Below, in pieces: positions 10,338 through 18,528 of a stretch of 51,042 nt of DNA. Numbering within the stretch: the stretch's first letter is position 1; the number at the start of each line of letters is the position of its first letter. The stretch comes from Nocardioides sp. (GTDB lineage: Bacteria > Actinomycetota > Actinomycetes > Propionibacteriales > Nocardioidaceae): assembly GCF_025964975.1 (NCBI RefSeq), contig NZ_JAOPXV010000125.1, positions 1 through 51,042 of the forward strand. Reading direction: 5' to 3'. Under the pieces are notes generated by a model. It was not told the origin of the DNA and searched no databases. It saw only the letters and a list, made by a program, of their open reading frames with translations. The translations under genes were made by a program, and so were the position numbers.

Positions 10338-11437
10338 GCGCGGCACTGGAGGTGCGCGGCCTCGCGGTCGGCTATCCCGGTCGCCCGGTCCTGCGCGGTA
10401 TCGACCTCACCGTCGCAGGCGGCGTGACCGCCGTTGTCGGGCCCTCCGGCTGCGGCAAGACCACCCTGCTCAGGACGATCGCGGGCTTCCACGCGCCCGA
10501 CTCGGGCACGATCTCGATCGCCGGCCGCGACGTGGCCGGCCCGGGCCGCGCCGTACCGGCGCGCAGCCGCGGACTGGGCTTCGTGCCGCAGGAGGGTGCA
10601 CTGTTCCCGCACCTGTCCGTGGCCGCCAACGTGGCCTTCGGGCTGCCGCGCGGCGAGCGGCGCAGCCTGGAGCGTGCCCGCGAGCTGCTGGCCATGGTCG
10701 ACCTGCCCGTCGAGCTGCTCGACCGCTACCCCCGTGACCTGTCCGGGGGACAGCAGCAGCGCGTCGCGCTGGCCCGCGCACTGGCACCCCGTCCGGCCCT
10801 GGTCCTGCTCGACGAACCCTTCTCGTCGCTCGACGCGGGCCTGAGGGAGGGCACCGGACGAGCCGTAGTGGCAGCGCTGCGCAGTGCGGGAGCGAGCGCG
10901 CTGATCGTGACCCACGACCAGGGGGAGGCGCTGTCGCTGGCCGACCAGGTCGCGGTGATGATCGAGGGCCGGTTCCTCCAGGTGAGCGCCCCGGCCCAGG
11001 TCTACCTCGCTCCGGCCGACCCGCGGGTCGCCTCCTTCATCGGTCACGCCACCCTGCTCCCCGGTGTCGCCACCTCACGCGCGGCAGCCACGTGCGCGCT
11101 CGGTGCCCTGCCGTTGAGGACGGCCGTCGCGCCGGGGCCGGTAGAGGTCGCCGTACGCGCCGAGCAGGTGCAGGTGCACCGCGCCGGTGGGCTGGGGGTG
11201 GAGGGGGTCGTCGAGGACGTCAGCTTCTACGGCCATGACGCAGCCGCCACTGTCCGCCTCCACGGGGGCGAGCGGATCGCGGCGCGGATCCCCGCGACGG
11301 GCGTGCCCGAGTCGGGCGTGCGTGTGCGGGTCGAGGTCCTGGGCGAGGTGGTCGCGTTCTCGACGGCTCCGACACCCACTGACGAGACGGGCCTGTCCGC
11401 TGGCGAAGGGACGATGGTCCCGGAGGCGACGGCATGA
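10334..11437 (+). CDS. Ferric iron ABC transporter ATP-binding protein
   Basis: This 367-residue FbpC-like ATPase couples ATP hydrolysis to iron uptake. Walker A (GPSGCGKTT, near residue 37), signature LSGGQQQRVALARALA, Walker B LVLLDEPFSSLD and the switch His in VTHDQGEALS are all intact. A C-terminal TOBE-type regulatory region follows (VEVAVRAEQVQVHRAGGLGVEGVVEDVSFYGHDAAATVRL). It starts with GTG overlapping the permease stop, and its own stop overlaps the ATG of the fusion protein by four bases. All four genes are therefore likely translated from one message controlled by the iron box. Confidence 0.93.
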   Translation: MSAALEVRGLAVGYPGRPVLRGIDLTVAGGVTAVVGPSGCGKTTLLRTIAGFHAPDSGTISIAGRDVAGPGRAVPARSRGLGFVPQEGALFPHLSVAANVAFGLPRGERRSLERARELLAMVDLPVELLDRYPRDLSGGQQQRVALARALAPRPALVLLDEPFSSLDAGLREGTGRAVVAALRSAGASALIVTHDQGEALSLADQVAVMIEGRFLQVSAPAQVYLAPADPRVASFIGHATLLPGVATSRAAATCALGALPLRTAVAPGPVEVAVRAEQVQVHRAGGLGVEGVVEDVSFYGHDAAATVRLHGGERIAARIPATGVPESGVRVRVEVLGEVVAFSTAPTPTDETGLSAGEGTMVPEATA

Positions 11438-13890
11438 CGATGGTGCCCGACTCCGTCCACCAGCTCCTGCCCTTCGCCGGGGCAGCCGAGGACGTCGCCC
11501 TGGTCCAGGACGGCCGGTCCCTCACCTACGCCGGTCTCGCGGCAGCGATCCGCCACGAGGCTGACCGGTTGACCCTGCTCGGTCCGCGCCGCGTGCGGGT
11601 GCTCGAGATGCGCAACGACATCGACTCCGTGGTCGCCCTGCTCGGCTCGCTCACCGCCGGTCATCCGGTCGTCGTGGTCGAGGCCGGCAACCCCACGCGG
11701 TCGGCCGACATCGAGGCCGCGTACGCCGGAGCGAGCGACCTGCACCCCGACCTCGGCCTGCTGCTGTCCACCTCCGCATCCACCGGGTCGCCCAAGCTCG
11801 TACGGCTCTCGCACGACAACATCTGGGCCAACGCGCAGAGCATCGCCGACTACCTCGGTCTGACGGCCGAGGATCGAGCGGTCATGTCCCTGCCCCTGCA
11901 CTACTGCTACGGACTCTCGGTCCTGACCAGCCACCTGGTCGTGGGCGCCACGGTCGTGCTCACCGACGCGTCGGTGGCCGACGACCGCTTCTGGAGCCTG
12001 GCGCGATCGGCTGGAGCCACGAGCTTCGCCGGCGTCCCCTACACGTTCGAGCTCCTCGAGTGCCGGGGCTTCACCGGGGCCGAGCTGCCGACCCTTCGCT
12101 ACCTCACCCAGGCCGGGGGACGGATGGACCCGGCTCGCGTCCGACGGTTCGCCGCACTCGGACGTGAGCGGGCCTTCGACCTGTTCGTGATGTACGGGCA
12201 GACCGAGGCCACGGCGCGGATGGCCTACCTGCCGCCGCACCTCGCGCACGACCGTCCCGAGGCCATCGGCATCCCGGTGCCGGGGGGCGACTTCCGGCTG
12301 GCGCCGGTGCCGGGGGCACCCGACGGCGCCGGCGAGCTCGTCTATACCGGACCCAACGTGATGATGGGCTACGCGCACACCGCGGCGGACCTGGCGCGCG
12401 GCCCGGAGACGACGACCCTGCACACGGGAGACCTGGCACGCCAGGCCGATGACGGGCTCTGGGAGATCTGCGGGCGCCTGGACCGCCATGCCAAGGTCCT
12501 GGGGCTGCGCCTCGACCTTGCACGGCTCGAGGCACGGATGCCCGTGGCGACGGCCGTCGTCGTCGACGCCGACGCCGTGCACGCCTTCGTCACGGCTTCG
12601 AGGATGACCGAGCGCGTACGCCGCGAGCTGAGTGCCCTGTCGGGCCTGCCAGGCCACCTCGTGCGGGTGCACGAGATCGAGACGCTGCCGACGAACAGTC
12701 GGGGCAAGACCGACTACGCGCTCCTCGCTGCCCACGCGTCGGCGAGCGCCACCGCGACCCTCGACGACCAGCACGAGCAGACCATGGAGTCCGCCAGCCC
12801 GGAGGCGTTGCGCAACCTGTTCGCCGTGGTCCTGGGTCGCCCGGACGCGGACCTCGACCACACCTTTGCCGACCTCGGCGGGGACTCGCTGTCCTTCGTC
12901 GAGGTCTCGACCCAGCTCGCCCACCGGCTCGGTCATCTCCCGGCCGGCTGGCCGAGGCTCACCCCGCGGCAGCTCGCCGCGACGGCGCGCCCTGGCTCGC
13001 GCCGGCTCCTGGCCACCGAACCCGCCGTGGTCCTGCGAGCGCTGGCCATCGTCGCGATCGTGATGTCCCACGCCGACCTGTTCATGGTCATGGGCGGGGC
13101 GCACGTGCTCCTGGCCGTGGTGGGCTTCAACCTCGCCAGGCTCTCGCTCCACACGGTCGGGCGGACCGAGCGCGCCAGGCGGCTCGTGGCCAGCACGGCA
13201 GGCTTCGCCGTCCCCGCGGCGGTGTGGATCGGCGTCACCGGCACGGTGACCGGTGACTACAGACCCGCGACGGCGCTGTTCCTCAACCAGGCCGTGGGCG
13301 GGCCGACCTGGACCGCGGACTGGCAGTTCTGGTTCCTGGAGGTCGTCGTCTGGTCCACTCTTGGCCTCGCGGCGCTGGTGCTGCTCCCGGTCCTCGACCG
13401 CGGCCTGCGACAACGGCCTTTCGCGGTCGCCGTGGGCGTCCTGGGATGTGCGCTCGCGGTGCGCTACCTCGCCGTGGGACTCGCGGCCGGCGGTACCGAC
13501 AAGTACACCCTGCTCGGAACGGTGTGGTGCATCGCCATCGGGTGGGCGGCGGCCGAAGCCCGGACGCGACGACAGCGGTATCTGGTGGCCGCGGCGATCG
13601 TGGTCGGAGCCGCTGGCTACTTCTCCGACGACCTTTCGCGAACTGCCGTGCTCGTCGCGGGCATGCTGGTCCTGTTGGCCCCCGGGAACGTGCGCCTGCC
13701 CCGGCACCTCTCGCGGTCCCTCCACCTGGTCGCCGGGGCGTCGCTGTGGATCTACCTCACCCACTGGCAGGTCTATCCCGGGCTCGAGGCCGCTGGTCAC
13801 CCCGTCGCCGCGGTGCTCACGTCGATCGCGGTCGGGCTCCTCGCCCACCGCGCGCACGGGTGGGTCCTCAGCCGGCTCCGTCCCCGCTGA
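11434..13890 (+). CDS. Adenylation - carrier - membrane acyltransferase fusion protein
   Basis: This 818-residue protein has three parts. Residues 1-435 form an AMP-binding adenylation domain: core LLSTSASTGSPKLVRLSH, YGQTEATARM, LHTGDLARQ, GRLDRHAKVLGLRLD and the A10 lysine in NSRGKTDYA (Lys425). Residues 450-520 form a carrier domain with phosphopantetheine Ser485 in DLGGDSLSFVE. Residues 530-818 hold about ten membrane helices resembling acyltransferase family 3, with the helix-1 Arg...His pattern (RALAIVAIVMSHAD) and WQFWFLEVVVW. An acid would be activated, loaded on the carrier and passed to an acceptor at or across the membrane. Substrate and product are unknown. Coupling to the iron transporter suggests an iron-acquisition role. 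I do not recognise a characterised homologue. Confidence 0.8.
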   Translation: MTMVPDSVHQLLPFAGAAEDVALVQDGRSLTYAGLAAAIRHEADRLTLLGPRRVRVLEMRNDIDSVVALLGSLTAGHPVVVVEAGNPTRSADIEAAYAGASDLHPDLGLLLSTSASTGSPKLVRLSHDNIWANAQSIADYLGLTAEDRAVMSLPLHYCYGLSVLTSHLVVGATVVLTDASVADDRFWSLARSAGATSFAGVPYTFELLECRGFTGAELPTLRYLTQAGGRMDPARVRRFAALGRERAFDLFVMYGQTEATARMAYLPPHLAHDRPEAIGIPVPGGDFRLAPVPGAPDGAGELVYTGPNVMMGYAHTAADLARGPETTTLHTGDLARQADDGLWEICGRLDRHAKVLGLRLDLARLEARMPVATAVVVDADAVHAFVTASRMTERVRRELSALSGLPGHLVRVHEIETLPTNSRGKTDYALLAAHASASATATLDDQHEQTMESASPEALRNLFAVVLGRPDADLDHTFADLGGDSLSFVEVSTQLAHRLGHLPAGWPRLTPRQLAATARPGSRRLLATEPAVVLRALAIVAIVMSHADLFMVMGGAHVLLAVVGFNLARLSLHTVGRTERARRLVASTAGFAVPAAVWIGVTGTVTGDYRPATALFLNQAVGGPTWTADWQFWFLEVVVWSTLGLAALVLLPVLDRGLRQRPFAVAVGVLGCALAVRYLAVGLAAGGTDKYTLLGTVWCIAIGWAAAEARTRRQRYLVAAAIVVGAAGYFSDDLSRTAVLVAGMLVLLAPGNVRLPRHLSRSLHLVAGASLWIYLTHWQVYPGLEAAGHPVAAVLTSIAVGLLAHRAHGWVLSRLRPR

Positions 13891-14009
13891 CGCGTGGATT
13901 GCCCGCCCGGATACCGAACATGGGGACTGGCGTGCACCCGGCGAGGGGAGTAGGCAGGAAGGATCCGGCAGTGCCGTTCCGAGCACTGCGACATCACCAA
14001 GGAGCAGCG

Positions 14010-14407
14010 ATGCTGAACGATAGCGCGATCACCGCCAACGTCCCGGTCTCGGACCTTCAACGCGCACGTCGTTTCTACGCCGACACGCTCGGCTCACACC
14101 TGCCGATGAGAACCCGGGCGGGTTGGTCTACACGACCAATGGCGGGACGACCTTCTTCCTCTATCAGACCGAGTACGCAGGACAAGCAGGCCACACCATC
14201 GCGCAGTGGCACGTCGCCAACGTCGCCAACGTCGCAGACGAGGTACGTGACCTGAAGGTCAGGGGCCTGGAGTTCGAGCACGACGACATGCCAGGCGTCA
14301 CCTGGGACGGAGACATCGCCCCCATGGAGGGGATGGGCCACGCCGCCTGGTTCAAGGACAGTGAGGGCAACATCATGTGCCTCGACGACTACGCCGCAAG
14401 CAGCTGA
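14010..14407 (+). pseudogene. VOC (glyoxalase-fold) protein, broken by a one-base deletion
   Basis: The ATG at 14010, behind AAGGAGCAGCG, opens MLNDSAITANVPVSDLQRARRFYADTLG. The frame then shifts at about 14093, and the rest of the domain continues in another frame as LTPADENPGGLVYTTNGGTTFFLYQTE...WFKDSEGNIMCLDDYAASS. Adding one C (GGCTCAC read as GGCCTCAC) restores a continuous domain of about 132 residues, LGLTPADENPGG. This is either a real recent lesion or a sequencing error. The family covers glyoxalase, dioxygenase and resistance folds, and no specific activity can be given. It belongs to neither neighbour's operon with certainty. Confidence 0.8.
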
Positions 14408-14517
14408 ACGAGAGCGGTTTCCGAGGCGTACAGGCGTACAGCGGGGGCACACCGAGCCCACGACTGGTTGTTGAGCGATCCGCCGACGCGTCCCGCAGGG
14501 AGTTCACGCCAGACTGA

Positions 14518-14535
14518 ATACATCATCTGATGTAT
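14518..14535. promoter_or_regulatory. Perfect palindrome over the cmtR-like promoter
   Basis: ATACATCA and its exact complement TGATGTAT are separated by two bases. A -10-like hexamer TATGAT (14533-14538) overlaps the right arm and lies seven bases before the ATG at 14545, so the transcript may be leaderless. The position and symmetry fit an autoregulatory operator for the ArsR-family repressor that follows. Confidence 0.7.
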
Positions 14536-14544
14536 GATTCGGTC

Positions 14545-14880
14545 ATGAACACGACGGCAGTCTCGCTCGATGCACTGGCCCGCTTCGGCCACGCCCTGTC
14601 CGACCCGACCCGGGCGCGCATCCTGATGACGCTGCGCGAGGCGTCCGCGTATCCAGCTGACCTGGCCGACGAGCTCGGGGTCACGCGGCAGTCGATGTCG
14701 AACCACCTCGCCTGCTTGCGTGGGTGCGGCCTGGTCGTCGCCGTCCCCGAGGGCCGCCGGAGCCGCTACGAGCTGGCCGACCCCCGTCTGGGCCACGCCC
14801 TCCTCGACCTGCACGAGGTCGTCCTGGTCACCGACCCTGAGGCCTGCGCTGCCGCGGACACCCACGCGGTGGGCAGCTGA
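14545..14880 (+). CDS. cmtR: CmtR-like ArsR-family metal sensor (Cd/Pb type)
   Basis: This 111-residue winged-helix repressor dissociates from DNA on binding thiophilic metals. It matches mycobacterial CmtR closely: ALSDPTRARILMTLREASAYPADLADELGVTRQSMSNHLACLRGCGLVVA. The three Cys that bind Cd/Pb in CmtR (57, 61, 102) correspond to Cys57, Cys61 and Cys101 here. The ATG at 14545 is chosen because upstream codons lie inside the operator palindrome. It precedes a cation transporter gene by one base, forming a two-gene detoxification unit. In mycobacteria CmtR controls a P-type ATPase; here the target is a different transporter family. Confidence 0.85.
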   Translation: MNTTAVSLDALARFGHALSDPTRARILMTLREASAYPADLADELGVTRQSMSNHLACLRGCGLVVAVPEGRRSRYELADPRLGHALLDLHEVVLVTDPEACAAADTHAVGS

Positions 14881-14881
14881 C

Positions 14882-15550
14882 ATGGTCACGTCCCCCCACG
14901 CGCACCCGATCGTCTCGGCCCATCGCCGCTCCGCGCTCAACCGGCGCATCCGGTTCCTGGTCGCCTTCACCATCTCCTACAACCTCATCGAGGCCGCAGC
15001 CGCGCTCTTCGCAGGAGCGGTCGCCAACTCGAGCGCGTTGATCGGCTTCGGTCTCGGCTCGGTGGTCGAGGTGTCCTCCGCGCTGGCCGTCGCCTGGCAG
15101 TTCGCGGCTCCCCGCCCCGGGGAGCGCGAGAAGACAGCGCTGCGGATCATCGCCCTGTCGTTCTTCGGCCTTGCCGCCTTCGTGGTCTACGACGCCCTCC
15201 ACAGTCTCGTCAGCCAACAGGCGCCGGCGCACTCCACCCTGGGCATCGTCGTCGCGGGGCTCAGCCTGGTGATCATGCCGACGGTCTCGTTGCTCCAGCG
15301 ACGGACCGGCGAGGAGATCGGGTCGCACTCTGCCGTGGCCGACTCCAAGCAGACCCTGCTGTGTTCCTACATGTCGGCGGTCCTCCTGCTGGGCCTGGCG
15401 GCCAACAGCCTGCTCGGCTGGTGGTGGGCCGACCCCGCTGCGGCGCTGGTGATCGCTGCCCTCGCCGTACGCGAAGGAATCAATGCCTGGAACGGCGACG
15501 CGTGCTGCTCGGCCGAGGCGTTGTTCGAGAAGGACGGCTGCAAGGACTAG
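14882..15550 (+). CDS. Cation diffusion facilitator-like transporter
   Basis: This 222-residue membrane protein has about six helices (LVAFTISYNLIEAAAALFAGAVANSSALIGFGLGSVVEV..., LRIIALSFFGLAAFVVYDAL, LGIVVAGLSLVIM, SYMSAVLLLGLAANSLLGWWWADPAAALVIAALAV). It resembles the transmembrane part of cation efflux proteins, but the usual long C-terminal cytoplasmic domain is missing. It ends instead in a short Cys-containing tail (GDACCSAEALFEKDGCKD). The start at ATG 14882 lies one base after the cmtR stop. Export of Cd, Pb or Zn under CmtR control is the likely role. The three tail Cys may bind metal; that part is inference. Confidence 0.8.
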   Translation: MVTSPHAHPIVSAHRRSALNRRIRFLVAFTISYNLIEAAAALFAGAVANSSALIGFGLGSVVEVSSALAVAWQFAAPRPGEREKTALRIIALSFFGLAAFVVYDALHSLVSQQAPAHSTLGIVVAGLSLVIMPTVSLLQRRTGEEIGSHSAVADSKQTLLCSYMSAVLLLGLAANSLLGWWWADPAAALVIAALAVREGINAWNGDACCSAEALFEKDGCKD

Positions 15551-15564
15551 GACGTTGAACATGG

Positions 15565-15600
15565 CTTCGCCACCAGCGTCAGCACGTCGAACGCCGCTAC
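15565..15600 (-). repeat. Copy of the paaZ 3' end (remnant)
   Basis: On the minus strand this segment reads [12 protein letters not shown], nearly the last residues of PaaZ ([14 protein letters not shown]). It matches 31 of 36 bases of the true paaZ end at 16455-16490. The two copies flank the HxlR/VOC pair about 890 bases apart. It lies immediately downstream of the HxlR stop and has no gene attached. Confidence 0.65.
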
Positions 15601-15892
15601 GGGCGCCCGTCCGCGTCCTGCTCGGCGCCCCAGCGTCCGAGCGCCATGATCGCCTCGCGCAGGGCCAGCCCCCGATCGGTCAGGGCGTAGGCCCGGTGTT
15701 GTGCCGCAGAGGGAGGCGGCACACGAGGCCGGCCGTCTCGAGCTCGCGCAGACGGGTCGCGAGCATGTTCGTCGGCACCCCGAGTTCGCGTTGCAGGTCG
15801 CCGTAGCGCAGCGGCCCGGCGAGGAGCCGTTCCACGATGAGCAGGGCCCACCGTGCTCCGACGATGTCGAGGGCCGCTGCCAGGTCGCTCAC
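15597..15892 (-). pseudogene. HxlR-family regulator, frameshifted
   Basis: The GTG at 15892 starts MSDLAAALDIVGARWALLIVERLLAGPLRYGDLQRELGVPTNMLATRLRELETAGLVCRLPLRHN, a standard HxlR winged helix. Translation in this frame then stops early (TGPTP*). The C-terminal part continues in another frame as RAYALTDRGLALREAIMALGRWGAEQDADGRP. A single missing base near 15690-15700 explains the break; restoring it gives about 98 residues, the normal family length. The start overlaps the VOC stop by four bases, so the two form an operon. It is probably a redox or electrophile-responsive repressor acting at the palindrome upstream of the VOC gene, if still functional. Confidence 0.75.
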
Positions 15893-16293
15893 GCGTTCGT
15901 GTCGGTGTCCGGCTTCATCCAGAACGGCGAGTAGTGGTAGCCGTCGGGGTCGTCGAACTGGCGCTGGTACATGAAGGGGTAGTCGTCGGTGTCGCCGATA
16001 CGTCCGCCGGCGACCTTCGCGCGCTCGACGATCTCGTCCACCGCCTCGCGGCTGGCGAGGTCGAACGAGACAGTGACCTTCGAGGGCGTCTCGGGCCCGC
16101 CGGTCAGCTCCTCGGCTCCACCCACGCTCGCGTACATCTCACGACTGCCGAGCATGACGTACTGCTCGGGGGCAATCGCGAAGCAGGACACGTTGTGATC
16201 GGACATCTCGGCGCTGAGGGCCCGGCCGAGGGCCGTGTAGAAGGAAGTCGCGCGTTCGACGCTCTCGACGGGACACGTGAGGAAGAGGCTCAT
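15889..16293 (-). CDS. VOC family (PhnB/glyoxalase-fold) protein
   Basis: This is a 134-residue protein. The ATG at 16293 is chosen because it begins MSLFLTCPVESVERATSFYTALG, the first beta-alpha unit of the fold; the longer ORF runs back through the operator. The fold continues through SCFAIAPEQYVMLGSREMYASVGG, VTVSFDLASREAVDEIVERAKVAGGRIG and ends QRQFDDPDGYHYSPFWM. Metal-site residues are only partly conserved, so enzymatic activity is uncertain. It is the first gene of a VOC-HxlR pair read from the palindrome at 16300-16320. Such pairs in actinobacteria are typically autoregulated; the substrate is unknown. Confidence 0.82.
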   Translation of the reverse strand: MSLFLTCPVESVERATSFYTALGRALSAEMSDHNVSCFAIAPEQYVMLGSREMYASVGGAEELTGGPETPSKVTVSFDLASREAVDEIVERAKVAGGRIGDTDDYPFMYQRQFDDPDGYHYSPFWMKPDTDTNA

Positions 16294-16299
16294 GGGGAG

Positions 16300-16320
16300 A
16301 CACTTGCAAAATGCAAGTGT
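16300..16320. promoter_or_regulatory. Perfect palindrome, likely HxlR operator
   Basis: ACACTTGCA, AAA, TGCAAGTGT: a perfect nine-base inverted repeat with a three-base spacer, ending six bases before the VOC start codon. ACTTGC-type palindromes are common in front of HxlR-controlled genes in actinobacteria. It is the only strong symmetry in this intergenic region. Confidence 0.72.
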
Positions 16321-16445
16321 TCCGTCACGCCCTGGGGCAGACATCGTTCGCGGCGAGATGACCGCCACCTGCGTGAACAGGCCTCACGTCACCGGCCCGG
16401 AGCCGGGACCCATCGAGCTGCTCCCCGCCGAGTGACCGGTCAGGA

Positions 16446-18515
16446 CTAGCGAGTCTTCGCCACCAAGGTCAGCACGTCGTACGTCGCAACCGGCTCGTCG
16501 GCGCCGTTGGTGACCGTCGCGTCCCACCGGACCTCGCCGTAGTCGGCGTTGGACCGCGGGGTGATCTGCTTGACGGTCAGCTCGACCTTGATGGAGTCGC
16601 CGGCCTTGACGGGGGTCAGGAAGCGCAAGCGGTCGACGCCGAAGTTGGCCAGCACCGGGCCCGGGTCGGGATCGACGAACAGTCCGGCCGCGAGCGAGAC
16701 GACGAGGTAGCCGTGCGCCACGATGCCGCCGAAGAGCGGGTTCTTGGTCGCCGCCTCCTCGTCGGTGTGGGCGTAGAACGCGTCGCCGGTGAAGTCCGCG
16801 AAGTGCTCGATGTCGTCGAGGGTGACGAGGCGGCTCCCGCTGCTGATCGTGTCGCCCACGGCCAGCTCGGCGAGGCTCTTGCGGAAGGGGTGCTCGGGGG
16901 TCACGGTCCGCGAGGAGCCGGTGATCCACTGCCCGCCGATCGCGGTGAGCATGTCGGGGGAGCCCTGGACGGCCGAGCGCTGCATGTGGTGGAGCACCGC
17001 GCGAACGCCGCCGAGCTCCTCGCCGCCGCCGGCGCGCCCCGGCCCGCCGTGCACCAGCACCGGCAGCGGAGAGCCGTGGCCGGTGGACTCGGCGGCACAG
17101 GACCGGTCGAGCACCAGCAGGCGCCCGTGCCACGGCGCCAGGCCCCGCGTCAGGGTGCGCGCCACCTCCGCGTCGTGGGTGACGATCGAGCCGACCAGGC
17201 TGCCCTGTCCGCGTGCCGCGAGCCGGACTGCGTCGTCGAGGTCGGTGTAGGTGATCACGGTGGCGACGGGTCCGAAGGGCTCGATGTCGTGCGGCTCGCT
17301 GGCGCCCGGGTAGGCACGTAGCAGGACGGGGGACATGAAGGCCCCGGTCTCGTGGTCCGCGTCGACCACCTCGACGACGTCGGGGTTGCCGAAGACGATC
17401 TCGGCAGAGGCCCGCAGCGCCTGGACGGCCTTGCGGACCTCGTCGCGCTGGGCGAGGCTCGCCAGGGCGCCCATCCGGACGCCCTCGCTGCTCGGGTGGC
17501 CGACGGTGATCTTGGCCAGGCGGGCCGAGATGGCGGCGACGACCTCGTCGGCCATGGCCTCGGGCACGATCACCCGTCGGATCGCGGTGCACTTCTGGCC
17601 GGCCTTGAGGGTCATCTCGGTGACGACGCCCTTGACGAAGAGCTCGAACTCCGGGTCGTCGGCAGCCACGTCGGTGCCGAGGATCGAGCAGTTGAGGGAG
17701 TCGGCCTCGACGCCGAGCTGCACCCCGCCGTGGAGCACCGAGGGGTGCTGGCGCAGGTGTGCGCCGGTCGAGGCGGAGCCGGTGAACGCCACCGAGTCCT
17801 GCGGTCCCAGCTCGTCGAGGAGCCCGGCCGGTGACCCGCACAGAAGCTGGAGGGTGCCCTCGGGCAGGAGGCCGGACTCGATGATGCGGCGTACCACCGC
17901 CTCGGTGACGTAGGCCGTCTGGCTGGCGGGCTTCACGATCGTCGGCAGTCCGGCGATGAAGGCGGGGGCCAGCTTCTCGAGCATGCCCCACACCGGGAAG
18001 TTGAAGGCGTTGATCTGTACGGCGACCCCGGGGCGGGACGTGTAGAGGTGCTGGCCCAGGAAGGTGCCCTCGCGGCCGAGGCGTTCGACCTGTCCGTCGA
18101 GCACGACCACGTCGTTGGGCAGCTCGCGGGTGCCCTTGGAGGCGATGGAGAAGACGGTGCCGATACCGCCGTCGATATCGACCATGGAGTCACGCAACGT
18201 GGCGCCGCTGCGGGCGGAGAGGGCGTAGAACTCGTCCTTGTGCTCGCCCAGCACCTTGGCCATCGCCTTGAGAGCGGCGGCGCGCTCGTGGAAGGTCATC
18301 GACCGCAGCGCCGGCCCGCCCACCTCGCGGGCGTAGGCCGTCATGGCACCGAGGTCGAGACCGGTCGAGGAGATCCGGGCCACCTCCTCGCTGGTGGCAG
18401 CGTCGAGGAGCGGCTCGCCCTCGTCGCTCGCGCGGAACCAGGAGCCGCACGCGAAGCTCTCCAGCAGGGGAGCCTGGGACTCGGTCTCGGAGTTCGTTGC
18501 AGAAGCGTTGGGCAC
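16446..18515 (-). CDS. paaZ: Bifunctional oxepin-CoA hydrolase / 3-oxo-5,6-dehydrosuberyl-CoA semialdehyde dehydrogenase
   Basis: This 689-residue ring-opening enzyme of phenylacetate catabolism has two domains. Residues about 15-525 form an aldehyde dehydrogenase with Glu270 (GVEADSLN) and catalytic Cys309 ([10 protein letters not shown]). Residues about 545-689 form a MaoC-like hydratase with [31 protein letters not shown]. The hydratase opens oxepin-CoA and the dehydrogenase oxidises the resulting semialdehyde. The start is GTG at 18515 ([10 protein letters not shown]); no in-frame ATG lies between there and the conserved region. It diverges from paaABCDE across a shared TetR palindrome. 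A short copy of its 3' end is found about 890 bases downstream. Confidence 0.96.
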   Translation of the reverse strand: MPNASATNSETESQAPLLESFACGSWFRASDEGEPLLDAATSEEVARISSTGLDLGAMTAYAREVGGPALRSMTFHERAAALKAMAKVLGEHKDEFYALSARSGATLRDSMVDIDGGIGTVFSIASKGTRELPNDVVVLDGQVERLGREGTFLGQHLYTSRPGVAVQINAFNFPVWGMLEKLAPAFIAGLPTIVKPASQTAYVTEAVVRRIIESGLLPEGTLQLLCGSPAGLLDELGPQDSVAFTGSASTGAHLRQHPSVLHGGVQLGVEADSLNCSILGTDVAADDPEFELFVKGVVTEMTLKAGQKCTAIRRVIVPEAMADEVVAAISARLAKITVGHPSSEGVRMGALASLAQRDEVRKAVQALRASAEIVFGNPDVVEVVDADHETGAFMSPVLLRAYPGASEPHDIEPFGPVATVITYTDLDDAVRLAARGQGSLVGSIVTHDAEVARTLTRGLAPWHGRLLVLDRSCAAESTGHGSPLPVLVHGGPGRAGGGEELGGVRAVLHHMQRSAVQGSPDMLTAIGGQWITGSSRTVTPEHPFRKSLAELAVGDTISSGSRLVTLDDIEHFADFTGDAFYAHTDEEAATKNPLFGGIVAHGYLVVSLAAGLFVDPDPGPVLANFGVDRLRFLTPVKAGDSIKVELTVKQITPRSNADYGEVRWDATVTNGADEPVATYDVLTLVAKTR

Positions 18516-18528
18516 CGTGTCAGACTAT

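Noticed and set aside
11227-13986. A 919-residue minus-strand frame opposite the fusion gene
   Set aside because: A shadow of the adenylation-carrier-acyltransferase gene. The plus-strand frame carries every adenylation and carrier motif; the minus frame has none.
16321-16445. Possible promoter or terminator between the VOC operator and paaZ
   Set aside because: Only weak GC-rich self-complementarity (CCGGCCCGG...CCGGG) is visible; not enough to call a site.
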